A DNA stretch of 64,000 nt from Actinomadura sp. J1-007 (GCF_009793335.1 NZ_WING01000001.1:4278001-4342000), one strand, 5' to 3'. Numbered from the stretch's first letter, positions 1 through 11,812 are shown. The notes: generated by a model from the letters alone, not told the origin. Program-made: numbers and translations.

Positions 1-452
1 CCGGCCCGCTGCCCTGCACCCCGAAGGGCATCGTCGAGCTGCTCCGCCGCTTCGACGTGCCGCTGCGGGGCGCCGAGGTCGCGGTCGTCGGCCGCGGCAT
101 CACCGTCGGGCGCTCGCTCGGCCTGCTGCTGACCCGCCGCACCGAGAACGCGACGGTCACCCTCTGCCACACCGCCACCCGCGACCTGGCCGCGCACACC
201 CGCCGGGCCGACATCGTCGTGGCCGCCGCGGGCGTCCCCGGCCTGATCACCGCCGACATGGTCAAGCCCGGCGCCGCCGTCCTCGACGTCGGCGTCTCCC
301 GCGTGGACGGCAGGCTCGCGGGCGACGTCGACGCGGGCGTCCGCGAGGTCGCCGGCTGGGTCGCGCCCAACCCCGGCGGCGTCGGCCCCATGACCCGCGC
401 CATGCTCCTGGCCAACGTCGTCGAGGCCGCCGAAGCCGCCGCCCGCGCCTGA
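1..452 (+). CDS. folD: FolD, methylenetetrahydrofolate dehydrogenase/cyclohydrolase (3' part)
   Basis: Bifunctional cytosolic enzyme that converts 5,10-methylene-THF to 10-formyl-THF for purine and formyl-Met synthesis. The reading frame is open from base 3 and the gene starts outside the window. About 149 C-terminal residues are visible, roughly half of the usual 285. They begin with the family motif PCTPKGI, followed by the NADP-binding stretch VVGRGITVGRSLGLLL and the conserved C-terminal PNPGGVGPMTRAMLL. DUF3017, which normally follows folD in actinomycetes, lies 1.3 kb downstream beyond an opposite-strand regulator. A strong hairpin at 671-704 probably ends the transcript. The identification is firm; only the truncation by the window edge is unusual. 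Confidence 0.96.
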   Translation, partial: GPLPCTPKGIVELLRRFDVPLRGAEVAVVGRGITVGRSLGLLLTRRTENATVTLCHTATRDLAAHTRRADIVVAAAGVPGLITADMVKPGAAVLDVGVSRVDGRLAGDVDAGVREVAGWVAPNPGGVGPMTRAMLLANVVEAAEAAARA

Positions 453-739
453 CCCGCCCGCCCCGCACGTCCGTGCGTGTCCTGCGCGGGCCGCGCGCGT
501 CCTGCGCGTTTCCTGCGCACGTCCGTGCGTGTCGTGCGTGGGCGGTGCGTGTGTGTTCTGCGCTCGGGCTTGCGGGTCGGTCTTCGTGTCCGGGGGCGCC
601 GCCTTTCGCCTGCCGTTCGCCGCGGGGCGGAGGGACGGGGGAGAGGGAGCGCGGTTCGGGCGGGCATGCGGACGGGGCCGCGCCTCCTCCTGCGCGGCCC
701 CGTCCATCGGGTCGAGCGATCGCCCTCGCGTTGCGCTGC
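453..739. other. Gene-free spacer with a GT-rich low-complexity stretch
   Basis: The spacer lies between the convergent folD and FHA-HTH genes. Positions 468-560 are an irregular string of CGTGCGTGT and CTGCGC units. Short open frames here overlap one another and show no recognisable protein, so I call no gene. The only structured element is the hairpin at 671-704. Confidence 0.6.
671..704. terminator. Bidirectional hairpin terminator
   Basis: A perfect 13-bp inverted repeat (GACGGGGCCGCGC, bases 671-683 and 692-704) flanks an 8-base loop. It sits between convergent folD and the FHA-HTH gene and can serve both. There is no strong U-tract, as is common for actinobacterial hairpins. Confidence 0.75.
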
Positions 740-1501
740 CTAAGAGGGCGACCGCAAGTTCACCTCAGCTCGCCCGGCGGCCCGCCGTTCCGGCGGCCGG
801 ACGGCCCGGGCCGGTGACGTGGCCGGGGGCGTGACCCGGTGGTCCCGGGCGGCGGGCCTCAGGGCGCCCGACGCCCGTTCCCCGGCCGTCCATCGGGGGC
901 GGCCCTGCTGGGGCACGTGCACCGGGGGCAGCGGCCGGACGAGGCCCATCGCGATGACCTCGTTGGCGAGCCGCGTACGGCGGTTGGCCCCTTCGGGGAT
1001 CCGGAACTTCTGGTAGAGCCGCAGCAGGTGCTGCTTGACCGCGGCCTCGGTGACGACGAGATCGGCGGCGATCTCCCTGGCGGTGGCGGGGGCGACGAAC
1101 GCCTCGTCCGACAGGGCCGGCCTGCACAGCGAGGTGAGCACGTCCACCTCGCGGCGGGTGAGCTCGGGGGCGACGGCCCGCCGCAGCTCGACGTCAGGAT
1201 CGACCTCCTCCCGGGGGATGCCCCCCATGCGGCAGCGCGCCGTGCCGAAACTCACGACGTCACCGTCCTCCAGCACACGGCGGGCGATCGGCCGGCCGTT
1301 GACTCGGGTCCCGTTGCGGGACAGGCCCATGTCGACGACGTAGACGTACGGCCCGCGCCGCACGATCTCGGCGTGCAACCGGGATACGCTCGGGTCGTCG
1401 AGGCGGATGTCGACTCCTCTCCCTCTCCCGACCGTCGTAACGTCGGGGCGCAGCGGCATCACCAGCCCGCTGTCCTCGATCCGCATGAACGGCCCCTCCA
1501 C
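740..1501 (-). CDS. FHA domain protein with C-terminal helix-turn-helix
   Basis: Predicted phospho-threonine-responsive DNA-binding regulator of 253 residues. Residues about 20-95 form an FHA domain with the hallmark GRGRGVDIRL, SVSRLHAEI and SRNGTRVNG segments. Residues about 110-175 contain LTRREVDVLTSL and a helix-turn-helix stretch (AREIAADLVVTEAAVKQHLL) similar to LuxR/GerE-type helices. The last 75 residues are Pro/Arg/Ala-rich and probably disordered. The GTG at 1501 is preceded by GGAGG at 6 nt; an ATG five codons on (1486) has its own GGAGGGG and is an alternative start. It interrupts the usual folD-DUF3017 order on the opposite strand. A 14-bp palindrome at 1571-1584 lies upstream. 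The cognate kinase and the targets are not evident. Confidence 0.85.
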   Translation of the reverse strand: MEGPFMRIEDSGLVMPLRPDVTTVGRGRGVDIRLDDPSVSRLHAEIVRRGPYVYVVDMGLSRNGTRVNGRPIARRVLEDGDVVSFGTARCRMGGIPREEVDPDVELRRAVAPELTRREVDVLTSLCRPALSDEAFVAPATAREIAADLVVTEAAVKQHLLRLYQKFRIPEGANRRTRLANEVIAMGLVRPLPPVHVPQQGRPRWTAGERASGALRPAARDHRVTPPATSPARAVRPPERRAAGRAEVNLRSPS

Positions 1502-1570
1502 GGCAGTCCTCCCAGCTAGTTAGCGACCCCTGTCTGCCGGGTTACCCGGCCGCGTCGGCGTCACACCCTC

Positions 1571-1584
1571 CTACCGGCCGGTAG
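1571..1584. promoter_or_regulatory. 14-bp perfect palindrome in a divergent spacer
   Basis: CTACCGGCCGGTAG is a perfect palindrome in the 279-bp spacer (1502-1780) between the leftward FHA-HTH gene and rightward DUF3017. Its length and divergent position suit a dimeric repressor site. The rest of the spacer shows nothing I can assign. Confidence 0.4.
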
Positions 1585-1780
1585 CCCCGATGGCACAAGG
1601 GATTCAGCGCCCATACGAGACCCATTGGCACCATCCGGGCACGGTCTCTCGCGGCCCCGGGTCCGGCGCCGGGGGGAATGTCCCGCCATGTCGGTGCGGC
1701 CCGCGAGGCTGTCGTGGCGGGGCGCCGATGGCATTACCGTTGGAGTCCGGAGAACGTCTCGCTGAGCGGAGTGCGCGAGC

Positions 1781-2242
1781 ATGAGCACCGAGGTGCACCG
1801 GCGGCGCCGCAGGGCGCCGCGCGGGCGGGGCGCGGCCCCGCACTGGCTGGGCCGGCTGCCCTACCTGATCGTGCTCGGCGGCGTCGCGGCGGGCCTCACC
1901 CTGTGCGCGTTCGACTACTTCCGCAAGGGCTCGGGCCTGATGGCCGCCGCGCTGCTGTTCGGCGCGCTCGCCCGGCTGCTGCTGCCGGAGTCGCAGCTCG
2001 GCCCGCTCGCCGTGCGCAGCCGCCCGGTCGACTGCTGGACGCTGGTGATCCTCGGCGAGGCCGTCGCGTTCGTCGCGCTGAGCGTCCCGCCCATGAACAA
2101 GACCGGCCTGGTCCTCGCGGGCGCGTTCGGCGTCCTGATCGCGCTCGCCCTGCTGGTCCGCGCCGCCCGCTTCCTGATCGCCGAACGCCGCGCCAACGCC
2201 CCCGGACGGCCCCGCTCGCACGCCGCGCCACCGCGCCCCTGA
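1781..2242 (+). CDS. DUF3017 family membrane protein
   Basis: Small integral membrane protein of 153 residues and unknown function. A basic N-terminus (RRRRRAPRGRG) precedes four hydrophobic segments at roughly 28-44, 50-65, 84-100 and 107-128; the tail is short and Pro/Arg-rich. This pattern and its position between folD and the icd/mdh genes match DUF3017, which is widespread beside folD in actinomycetes. No upstream AGGAGG is obvious; the ATG at 1781 is the first start in the frame that gives the expected length. Folate metabolism is only a contextual association. Confidence 0.8.
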   Translation: MSTEVHRRRRRAPRGRGAAPHWLGRLPYLIVLGGVAAGLTLCAFDYFRKGSGLMAAALLFGALARLLLPESQLGPLAVRSRPVDCWTLVILGEAVAFVALSVPPMNKTGLVLAGAFGVLIALALLVRAARFLIAERRANAPGRPRSHAAPPRP

Positions 2243-2338
2243 CTCGCGCGGCTCGTCCGGTGGCGGTCGGTGGCGTCCGGTGGCGGAGCGCTCCGCGCCG
2301 GGTGCGGACGGTGGTTCAGGGCCGCTGAGGTGGTAGGA

Positions 2339-2369
2339 CTGGACTGGAGTCCAGGTCAGGTCTAGACCT
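2339..2369. promoter_or_regulatory. Paired palindromes upstream of icd
   Basis: Two adjacent dyads lie 80-110 bp before icd: CTGGACT-GG-AGTCCAG (2339-2354) and AGGTCTAGACCT (2358-2369). They sit in the spacer after DUF3017, which is less GC-rich than its surroundings, so a repressor or activator site at the icd promoter is plausible. Confidence 0.4.
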
Positions 2370-2446
2370 CATCGGGGCCTCGGCTAGCCTTGCCAGTTGA
2401 GCCTTACAAGGACTGCTGGCCGGTGTAGGAAAGGGACAGCAACAGC

Positions 2447-3664
2447 ATGCCCAAGATCAAAGTAGCGGGCCCCGTCGTCGAACTCGACGGCGACGAGATG
2501 ACCCGGATCATCTGGAAATTCATCAAGGACCAGTTGATCCTGCCGTACCTCGACGTCGATCTGAAGTACTACGACCTCGGCATCGAGTACCGCGACGCCA
2601 CCGACGACCAGGTGACGGTGGACGCCGCCAACGCCATCAAGCAGCACGGCGTCGGCGTGAAGTGCGCCACGATCACGCCCGACGAGGCGCGCGTGGAGGA
2701 GTTCGGCCTGAAGAAGATGTGGCGTTCGCCCAACGGGACGATCCGCAACATCCTCGGCGGCGTGATCTTCCGCGAGCCGATCGTCGCGTCCAACATCCCG
2801 CGCCTGGTGCCGGGCTGGACCAAGCCGATCATCATCGGCCGGCACGCGCACGGTGACCAGTACAAGGCCACCGACTTCGTCGTCCCCGGCCCGGGCACGG
2901 TCACCATGACCTACACGCCCGAGGACGGCTCCCAGCCGATGGAGTTCGAGGTCGCGAAGTTCCCGGGCGGCGGCGTCGCCATGGGGATGTACAACTACGA
3001 CGACTCGATCCGCGACTTCGCCCGGACGAGCATGCGGTACGCGCTGGAGCGCGAGATGCCGCTGTACATGTCCACGAAGAACACGATCCTGAAGGCCTAC
3101 GACGGCCGGTTCAAGGACATCTTCCAGGAGATCTTCGACGCCGAGTTCAAGGCCGACTTCGACGCCAAGGGCCTCACCTACGAGCACCGGCTCATCGACG
3201 ACATGGTCGCCGCCGCGCTCAAGTGGGAGGGCGGCTTCGTCTGGGCGGCCAAGAACTACGACGGCGACGTGCAGTCCGACACCCTCGCGCAGGGGTACGG
3301 CTCGCTCGGCCTGATGACCTCCGTGCTGATGACCCCGGACGGCAAGACCGTCGAGGCCGAGGCCGCGCACGGCACGGTGACCCGGCACTACCGGCAGCAC
3401 CAGCAGGGCAAGCCGACGTCGACGAACCCGATCGCGTCGATCTTCGCCTGGACGCGCGGCCTGGAGCACCGGGGCAAGCTGGACAACACCCCCGAGGTCG
3501 TCGACTTCGCCCGCAAGCTGGAGGCCGTCTGCGTCGAGACGGTCGAGGGCGGCCAGATGACCAAGGACTTGGCCCTGCTCGTCGGCAAGGACACCTCCTG
3601 GCTGACCACCCAGCAGTTCCTGGAGGCCCTGGACACCAACCTCCAGAAGAAGATCAACGGCTGA
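2447..3664 (+). CDS. icd: NADP-dependent isocitrate dehydrogenase
   Basis: TCA-cycle enzyme that oxidatively decarboxylates isocitrate to 2-oxoglutarate and yields NADPH. The 405-residue length and sequence fit the homodimeric, eukaryote-like class found in many actinobacteria. Recognisable blocks include ELDGDEMTRIIW near the start, the substrate-binding SPNGTIRNILGG around residue 93, NYDGDVQSD and the cofactor/substrate region STNPIASIFAWTRGLEHRG. The ATG at 2447 is preceded by GGAAAGGGA. A 15-bp stem-loop at 3733-3767 follows, so icd and mdh are probably separate transcripts. Confidence 0.97.
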   Translation: MPKIKVAGPVVELDGDEMTRIIWKFIKDQLILPYLDVDLKYYDLGIEYRDATDDQVTVDAANAIKQHGVGVKCATITPDEARVEEFGLKKMWRSPNGTIRNILGGVIFREPIVASNIPRLVPGWTKPIIIGRHAHGDQYKATDFVVPGPGTVTMTYTPEDGSQPMEFEVAKFPGGGVAMGMYNYDDSIRDFARTSMRYALEREMPLYMSTKNTILKAYDGRFKDIFQEIFDAEFKADFDAKGLTYEHRLIDDMVAAALKWEGGFVWAAKNYDGDVQSDTLAQGYGSLGLMTSVLMTPDGKTVEAEAAHGTVTRHYRQHQQGKPTSTNPIASIFAWTRGLEHRGKLDNTPEVVDFARKLEAVCVETVEGGQMTKDLALLVGKDTSWLTTQQFLEALDTNLQKKING

Positions 3665-3732
3665 CCCCGCCGACGCCGCGCGGCCCCGCGCCGTGCGGCG
3701 ACGGCACCGGCCGGCTCGCCCGCAGCGGGTTC

Positions 3733-3767
3733 CGAAGGCCGCCCCGGACACCCCGGGGCGGCCTTCG
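3733..3767 (+). terminator. Rho-independent-like terminator after icd
   Basis: Perfect 15-bp stem (3733-3747 with 3753-3767, CGAAGGCCGCCCCGG and its complement) and a 5-base loop, 69 bp downstream of the icd stop codon. There is no U-run. Confidence 0.8.
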
Positions 3768-3998
3768 CCGCGTCCGGCCCCTTTCGGCGCGGGCGGGCGG
3801 TGGGCCGACACTCCGGGAGCCGTACGGGTACCTGGGCGGCGCGGGGGGCGGCGTGCGCGATAGCCTGGCTCGTGGAGTATCTCGATGACGAGAGACCCCG
3901 GTGCGGGCCCGCGACGAGCACCGCCCGCCAGGTCACGCCGGGACGACAAGAGAAGGCCGCCTGAGCCCCGTCAGGTCACAGCAGGAGAAGTGAAGGCA

Positions 3999-4988
3999 AT
4001 GACTCGCACCCCAGTCACAGTCACCGTCACCGGCGCCGCGGGCCAGATCGGCTACGCGCTGCTGTTCCGCGTCGCGTCCGGTCAGCTCCTCGGGCCGGAC
4101 GTACCCGTACGCCTGCGCCTGCTGGAGATTCCGCAGGCGGTGAAGGCCGCCGAGGGCACCGCCATGGAGCTGGACGACTGCGCCTTCCCGCTGCTGTCCG
4201 GTGTCGACATCTTCGACGACGCCACCAAGGCGTTCGAGGGGACGAACGTCGCGCTGCTGGTCGGGGCGCGGCCCCGCACCAAGGGCATGGAGCGCGGCGA
4301 CCTGCTGGAGGCCAACGGCGGGATCTTCAAGCCGCAGGGCGAGGCGATCAACGCCGGCGCCGCCGACGACGTCAAGGTCCTGGTGGTCGGCAACCCGGCC
4401 AACACCAACGCCCTGATCGCCCAGTCGCACGCGCCGGACGTCCCGGCCGGGCGGTTCACCGCGATGACGCGCCTGGACCACAACCGCGCGCTCGCGCAGC
4501 TCTCCAGGAAGGCCGGGGTCGCGGTCTCCGACATCCGGAAGATGACGATCTGGGGCAACCACTCCGCGACCCAGTACCCCGACCTGTTCCACGCCGAGAT
4601 CGGCGGCAAGAGCGCCGCCGAGGTCGTCGGCGACCAGTCCTGGCTGGAGAACGACTTCATCCCGACCGTCGCCAAGCGCGGCGCCGCGATCATCGAGGCG
4701 CGCGGGGCGTCGTCCGCCGCGTCCGCCGCGTCGGCCGCGGTCGACCACGTGCACACCTGGGTGAACGGCACCGCCGACGGCGACTGGACCTCGATGGCCG
4801 TGGTGTCGGACGGCTCGTACGGGGTGCCCGAGGGCCTGATCTCCTCGTTCCCGGTCACCACCAAGGACGGCGAGTGGGAGATCGTCCAGGGCCTGGAGAT
4901 CGACGCGTTCTCGCGCGCCCGCATCGACGCCTCGGTGAACGAGCTGGCCGAGGAGCGCGACGCGGTCCGCAAGCTCGGCCTGATCTGA
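3999..4988 (+). CDS. mdh: Malate dehydrogenase
   Basis: Interconverts malate and oxaloacetate with NAD in the TCA cycle. The protein has 329 residues, the normal size. The Rossmann motif GAAGQIGYALLFR lies at residues 11-23, GARPRTKGMERGDLL carries the mobile-loop arginines, LDHNRALAQL follows, and WGNHSATQYPD contains the catalytic His. ATG 3999 is chosen because AGGAGAAG precedes it at the right distance and the fold begins at once; upstream in-frame starts would add 38 Pro/Arg-rich residues. The Ser/Ala-rich ASSAASAASAA stretch around residue 245 is normal for actinobacterial enzymes. Confidence 0.97.
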   Translation: MTRTPVTVTVTGAAGQIGYALLFRVASGQLLGPDVPVRLRLLEIPQAVKAAEGTAMELDDCAFPLLSGVDIFDDATKAFEGTNVALLVGARPRTKGMERGDLLEANGGIFKPQGEAINAGAADDVKVLVVGNPANTNALIAQSHAPDVPAGRFTAMTRLDHNRALAQLSRKAGVAVSDIRKMTIWGNHSATQYPDLFHAEIGGKSAAEVVGDQSWLENDFIPTVAKRGAAIIEARGASSAASAASAAVDHVHTWVNGTADGDWTSMAVVSDGSYGVPEGLISSFPVTTKDGEWEIVQGLEIDAFSRARIDASVNELAEERDAVRKLGLI

Positions 4989-5048
4989 GCCCCGTCCGCC
5001 TGAACGGCCGTCCCGCTCGTTCCGCCCGATCGGCGGCGCGGCGGTGGG

Positions 5049-5083
5049 GAGCCCCGGACCGCCGGCGGTCCGGGGCTCTTTCG
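5049..5083 (+). terminator. Terminator after mdh
   Basis: A perfect 30-bp palindrome (5049-5078; arms GAGCCCCGGACCGCC and complement) followed by a short T-run (TCTTT), 61 bp after the mdh stop. Best terminator in the window. Confidence 0.85.
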
Positions 5084-5160
5084 CGCGCAAGGGGCCTCAA
5101 CCAGCCGGTACCGGTCGCTAGGGTGTGATCGCTCTGAACGGTGATGGGGGAGGCGTACGG

Positions 5161-6929
5161 GTGGCGGAACGGTCGTTCCAGGTTGATCTACGCGGCGTGG
5201 TGGACCTGCTGAGCCGCCATCTCTACGCGAGCCCGCGGGTCTACCTGCGGGAGCTGCTCCAGAACGCGGTGGACGCGATCACCGCCCGCGGCGCCGGGCC
5301 CGGCCGGGTGACGGTCGAGACCGGCGGCGGGATGCTGCGGGTCAGCGACGACGGGATCGGGCTGACGGCGGACGAGGTGCACACGCTGCTGGCCACGATC
5401 GGCCGTTCGTCCAAGCGCGACGAGCTCGGGTTCGCGCGGCACGACTTCCTCGGGCAGTTCGGGATCGGGCTGCTGTCGGCGTTCCTGGTCGCCGACGAGA
5501 TCGAGGTGGTGACGCGGTCGGCGCGGGGCGGCGACGCGGTCCGCTGGACGGGCCTTTCCGGCGGCAGCTACCGGGTCGAGCCCGCCGAGCGCGACGAGCC
5601 GGGCACGACGGTCACGTTGCACGCCAGGCGCGGGGCGGCGGAGCTGCTGAGCCCGCCGGTCGTCGCCGACCTCGCCCGCGCCTACGGCTCGCTGCTGCCC
5701 GTCGAGCTGACCGTGGACGGCGTGCCGATCACCGGGGACGGGCCGCCGTGGCGGGCGCCGCACCCCGACCCGGCGCGGCGGCGCCGGGCGCTGGAGGAGT
5801 ACTGCGAGGAGCTGTACGGGTTCACGCCGTACGACGTGATCGACCTGGACGTCCCGGAGGCCGGGCTGACCGGGGTGGCGTTCGTGCTGCCGCAGGCCGT
5901 GCCGCCGACCGCGCGGGCCGCGCACCGCGTGTACCTCAAGCGGATGCTGCTGGCCGAGGGCGTGGAGGGGCTGCTGCCCGACTGGGCGTTCTTCGCGCGC
6001 TGCGTCGTGGACGCGGGGGAGCTGCGGCCGACCGCGAGCCGCGAGGCGCTGTACGAGGACGAGCTGCTCGAATCGGTGCGGCACTCCCTCGGCGAGGCCC
6101 TGCGGCAGTGGCTGGTGCGGATCGCGGAGACCGACCCGGCGCGGCTGCGCGGGTTCCTGCGGCTGCACCAGCTCGGCGTGAAGGCGATGGCGCTGCACGA
6201 CGACGACATGCTGCGGATCGTCGACCGCTGGCTGGACTACGAGACGTCCGCCGGGCCGATGACGCTGGCGGAGTTCCGGCGGCGGCACCCCGGCGGCCGG
6301 TTCACCACGAGCGTGGAGGAGTTCCGGCGGCTGTCGGCGGTGGCGGGCGCGCAGGGCGTCGGGCTGGTCAACGGCGGCTACGTGCACGACACGGAGATCA
6401 TCGAACGGCTCCCGGCGATCGACCCCGACATCCGGCTGTCCCGGCTGGACGCGGCGGAGCTGGCGACCTCGTTCGGGCTGCTGGACCCGGCGGAGGAGCT
6501 GGCACTGAGGCCGTTCCTGGCGGCGGCGCGGCGCGCGCTGGAACGGCTCGGCTGCGAGGTGGTCGTCCGCGACTTCGACCCGGCGTCGCTGCCCGCGCTG
6601 TACCTGACCAGCCGCGACGCGCGGCACCGCGAGGAGCTGGCGCAGGCCGTGGAGGCGGCGGACGAGCTGTGGGCGGGCGTGCTCGGCGCGGTCGGCGCGG
6701 CGTCCGGCGGCGTCGACCGGCCGCAGCTCGTGCTGAACTACCGCAACCCGCTGACCAGGCGCGTCACGGCGCTCGGCGAGGGCGGGCCGGTCGAGCCGGC
6801 CGTCCAGGCGCTGTACGGGCAGGCGCTGCTGCTCGGCCACCATCCGTTGCGGCCCGCCGACACGGCGGTGCTGAACCGTTCCTTCATCGGCCTGCTGGAG
6901 TGGGCCGTGCACGCCCCGGAGGCCCCCTG

Positions 6930-6930
<1 letters not shown>
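5161..6930 (+). CDS. Divergent Hsp90-family ATPase
   Basis: A 589-residue Hsp90/HtpG relative. The GHKL ATP site is intact: E31/N35/D38 in ELLQNAVDAI, DDGIGL at 63-68 and GQFGIG at 98-103. The middle domain keeps the catalytic-arginine SRE motif (R294 in TASREAL) after a HtpG-like CVVDAGELRP strand. The C-terminal third is divergent and has no MEEVD-type tail. GTG 5161 is chosen for the GGGGGAGG 7 nt upstream; a TAGGGT hexamer at 5119-5124 could be the -10 element. The stop codon overlaps the ATG of the next gene, so this ATPase and a TPR protein are translationally coupled. A chaperone-like ATPase acting on or through its TPR partner is inferred; substrate and pathway are unknown. Confidence 0.9.
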
Positions 6931-9639
<2,709 letters not shown>

Positions 9640-9641
<2 letters not shown>

Positions 9642-9685
9642 CCGCCGCACCCCGCCGGGCGCGACCGCCGCACCCCGCCGGGCGC
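9640..9685. repeat. Perfect 23-bp tandem duplication
   Basis: GACCGCCGCACCCCGCCGGG plus CGC is repeated twice without a mismatch (9640-9662, 9663-9685). The first copy overlaps the last two bases of the TPR gene's stop codon. A 12-bp palindrome GACCGCGCGGTC (9686-9697) follows. Together they fill the convergent junction with galK. Confidence 0.85.
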
Positions 9686-9695
9686 GACCGCGCGG

Positions 9696-10862
9696 TCAGC
9701 GGGTGCGGCGGGCTCCGTCGGACGGGGCCGCCTCCAGGAAGGCGGGCGGCTCCCAGGACCGCTTGGCGTACGCGGCGCCGATCGCCTCGCGGACGTCCCC
9801 GGCGCGGTCCGCGGGGGCGAGGACGATCGCGGAGCCGCCGAAGCCGCCGCCGACCATCCGGCCGCCGCGCGCGCCCGCGCGCATCGCGGCCTCCACGGCC
9901 GTGTCGGCCTGCGGCCAGGAGATCTCGAACTGGTCGCGCAGCGACAGGTGCGAGGCGGTCAGCATCGCGCCGAGCTCGGCGACGGCGCCCGCGCGCAGCA
10001 GGCCGGTGGCGGCCTCGACGCGGTGGTTCTCGGTGACGACGTGCTGGACGCGGCGGCGCAGCACCGGATCGCGGAGCGAGGCGAGCGCGCCCGCGAGGTC
10101 CTTGACGTCGCGCAGGGCGGGCACGCCGAGCTCCGCCGCGGCCCGTTCGCACTCGGCGCGGCGCCCGGCGTAGTCGCCCGCGGTCAGCGAGTGCCGGGCC
10201 CGCGTGTCGACGACCAGCAGCGTCAGCCCCGCGTCGCCGGGCGCGAACGGCACGTGCGACGACAGGCCGCTGCGGCAGTCGAGCATGAGCGCGCTGCCCG
10301 CGCGGCACAGCAGCGACGCGGCCTGGTCCATCAGCCCGCACGGGACGCCGACGTGCTCGTGCTCGGCCCGCTGCGCCAGCCGCGCCAGCTCGGGCCGTTC
10401 GACGTGCACGCCGGACAGCTCGCACAGGGCGAGGGCCGTCGCGCACTCCAGCGCGGCGGACGACGACAGGCCCGCGCCGCGCGGCAGGTCGGAGTCGATC
10501 AGCAGGGACGCGCCGCCGGTCCCGTACGGCGCGAGGACGCGGGCGACGCCCGCCGGGTAGGCGGCCCAGGCGTGCTCGGCCGGCCACCCCTCGGCGGTGA
10601 TCGGACCGCCCGCGACCGGGGCCCGCACCGCGTCGCCCGGGGCCTGGCGCGACCTGACCTCCAGCACGCCGTCGCTCCGGGCCGCGGCGGCGACGGACAC
10701 GCCCTGGGCCAGCGCGAACGGCAGCACGAACCCGTCGTTGTAGTCGGTGTGCTCGCCGATCAGGTTGACGCGGCCGGGAGCGTGCCAGACCCCTTCGGGA
10801 GCGTGCCGGAACGCCTCGGTGAACGCCGCCGCGAGCGCGTCCGGATCCAGGGGGGCGGTCAT
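9696..10862 (-). CDS. galK: Galactokinase
   Basis: Phosphorylates galactose at C1 with ATP (Leloir pathway). The 388 residues belong to the GHMP kinase family: the galactokinase signature GRVNLIGEHTDYNDGF lies near the N-terminus, the ATP-binding LPRGAGLSSSAAL in the middle, and GGRMVGGGFGGSAIVL near the C-terminus. Its ATG overlaps the galE TGA (ATGA at 10859-10862), so it is translated from a galE-galK transcript. It converges on the TPR gene. Confidence 0.95.
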   Translation of the reverse strand: MTAPLDPDALAAAFTEAFRHAPEGVWHAPGRVNLIGEHTDYNDGFVLPFALAQGVSVAAAARSDGVLEVRSRQAPGDAVRAPVAGGPITAEGWPAEHAWAAYPAGVARVLAPYGTGGASLLIDSDLPRGAGLSSSAALECATALALCELSGVHVERPELARLAQRAEHEHVGVPCGLMDQAASLLCRAGSALMLDCRSGLSSHVPFAPGDAGLTLLVVDTRARHSLTAGDYAGRRAECERAAAELGVPALRDVKDLAGALASLRDPVLRRRVQHVVTENHRVEAATGLLRAGAVAELGAMLTASHLSLRDQFEISWPQADTAVEAAMRAGARGGRMVGGGFGGSAIVLAPADRAGDVREAIGAAYAKRSWEPPAFLEAAPSDGARRTR

Positions 10863-11812
10863 CGCGACTGGATGAAGGCCCAGGCGTCGGCGACCATCGT
10901 GCGCAGGTCGCGCTCGGGCTTCCAGCCGAGCGCCGACCTGATCTTGTCGGAGGACGCGACGAGCACGGCGGGGTCGCCCGCGCGTCGCGGGCCCGCGACG
11001 ACGGGGACCGGGTGCCCGGTCACCTCGCGGCACACCTCGATCACCTCGCGGACCGAGTAGCCGGCGCCGCTGCCGAGGTTGAAGATCTCGTGGGCGCCCG
11101 GCGCGCACGCCTCCAGGGCGAGCAGGTGCGCCTCGCCGAGGTCGACGACGTGGATGTAGTCGCGCAGGCAGGTGCCGTCGGGCGTCGGGTAGTCCTCGCC
11201 GAAGACGTTGACCGACTCCTTCTCGCCCGTCGCGACCTTGAGCACGTTGGGGATCAGGTGGGTCTCGACGGTGTGCCGCTCGCCCTGCTCCCCGCGCGCG
11301 CCCGCGACGTTGAAGTAGCGCAGCGAGACGCCGCCGAGGCCGTGCAGCCGCGCGTACTCGCCGATCGTGGTGTCGATCGCGAGCTTGGACGCGCCGTACG
11401 GGTTGGTCGGGCGGGTCGGCGCGGTCTCGGGGATCGGCGTGGACTCCGGCTCGCCGTACGTCGCGGCGGTGGAGGAGAACACGATCCTGCCGACGCCCGC
11501 GCGGCGCATCGCGTCGAGCAGGGCGAGGGACTCGCCGAGGTTGCCGTCCCAGTACAGGCCGGGCTTCTGCACCGACTCGCCGACCAGGGACCTGGCGGCG
11601 AAGTGCAGCACGGCGTCGAACCCCGCCCCGTCCAGCGTGGCGAACGCGGCGTCGCGCAGGGTGCCGCGGACCAGCCGGGCGCCCGCGGGGACGGCGTCCT
11701 CGTGCCCGGTGGACAGGTCGTCGAGCACGACGACCTCGTGCCCGGCCTCCAGGAGCTGGGCCGAGACGACGCTGCCGACGTAGCCGGCGCCTCCGGTGAC
11801 GAGCAGCTTCAC
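10859..11812 (-). CDS. galE: UDP-glucose 4-epimerase
   Basis: Interconverts UDP-galactose and UDP-glucose using bound NAD. The 317-residue short-chain dehydrogenase-type protein starts at once with the nucleotide-binding TGGAGYVGS. FSSTAATYGEP and the catalytic NPYGASK (Tyr-x-x-x-Lys) are present. GTG 11812 follows GGAGG by 7 nt; an upstream ATG at 11884 would add 24 residues lacking any conserved feature. It is the first gene of galE-galK; galT is not in the window. It is transcribed divergently from the CorC-like gene. Confidence 0.95.
   Translation of the reverse strand: MKLLVTGGAGYVGSVVSAQLLEAGHEVVVLDDLSTGHEDAVPAGARLVRGTLRDAAFATLDGAGFDAVLHFAARSLVGESVQKPGLYWDGNLGESLALLDAMRRAGVGRIVFSSTAATYGEPESTPIPETAPTRPTNPYGASKLAIDTTIGEYARLHGLGGVSLRYFNVAGARGEQGERHTVETHLIPNVLKVATGEKESVNVFGEDYPTPDGTCLRDYIHVVDLGEAHLLALEACAPGAHEIFNLGSGAGYSVREVIEVCREVTGHPVPVVAGPRRAGDPAVLVASSDKIRSALGWKPERDLRTMVADAWAFIQSR

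Noticed and set aside
473..834. Three overlapping open frames of 88-114 codons after folD
   Set aside because: They overlap in different frames over GT-rich low complexity, show no recognisable motif and end inside the FHA-HTH gene.
2384..3949. A 521-codon open frame opposite icd
   Set aside because: It is an antisense shadow: icd on the other strand is unambiguous, and the shadow is His/Asp/Val/Arg-rich with no domain.
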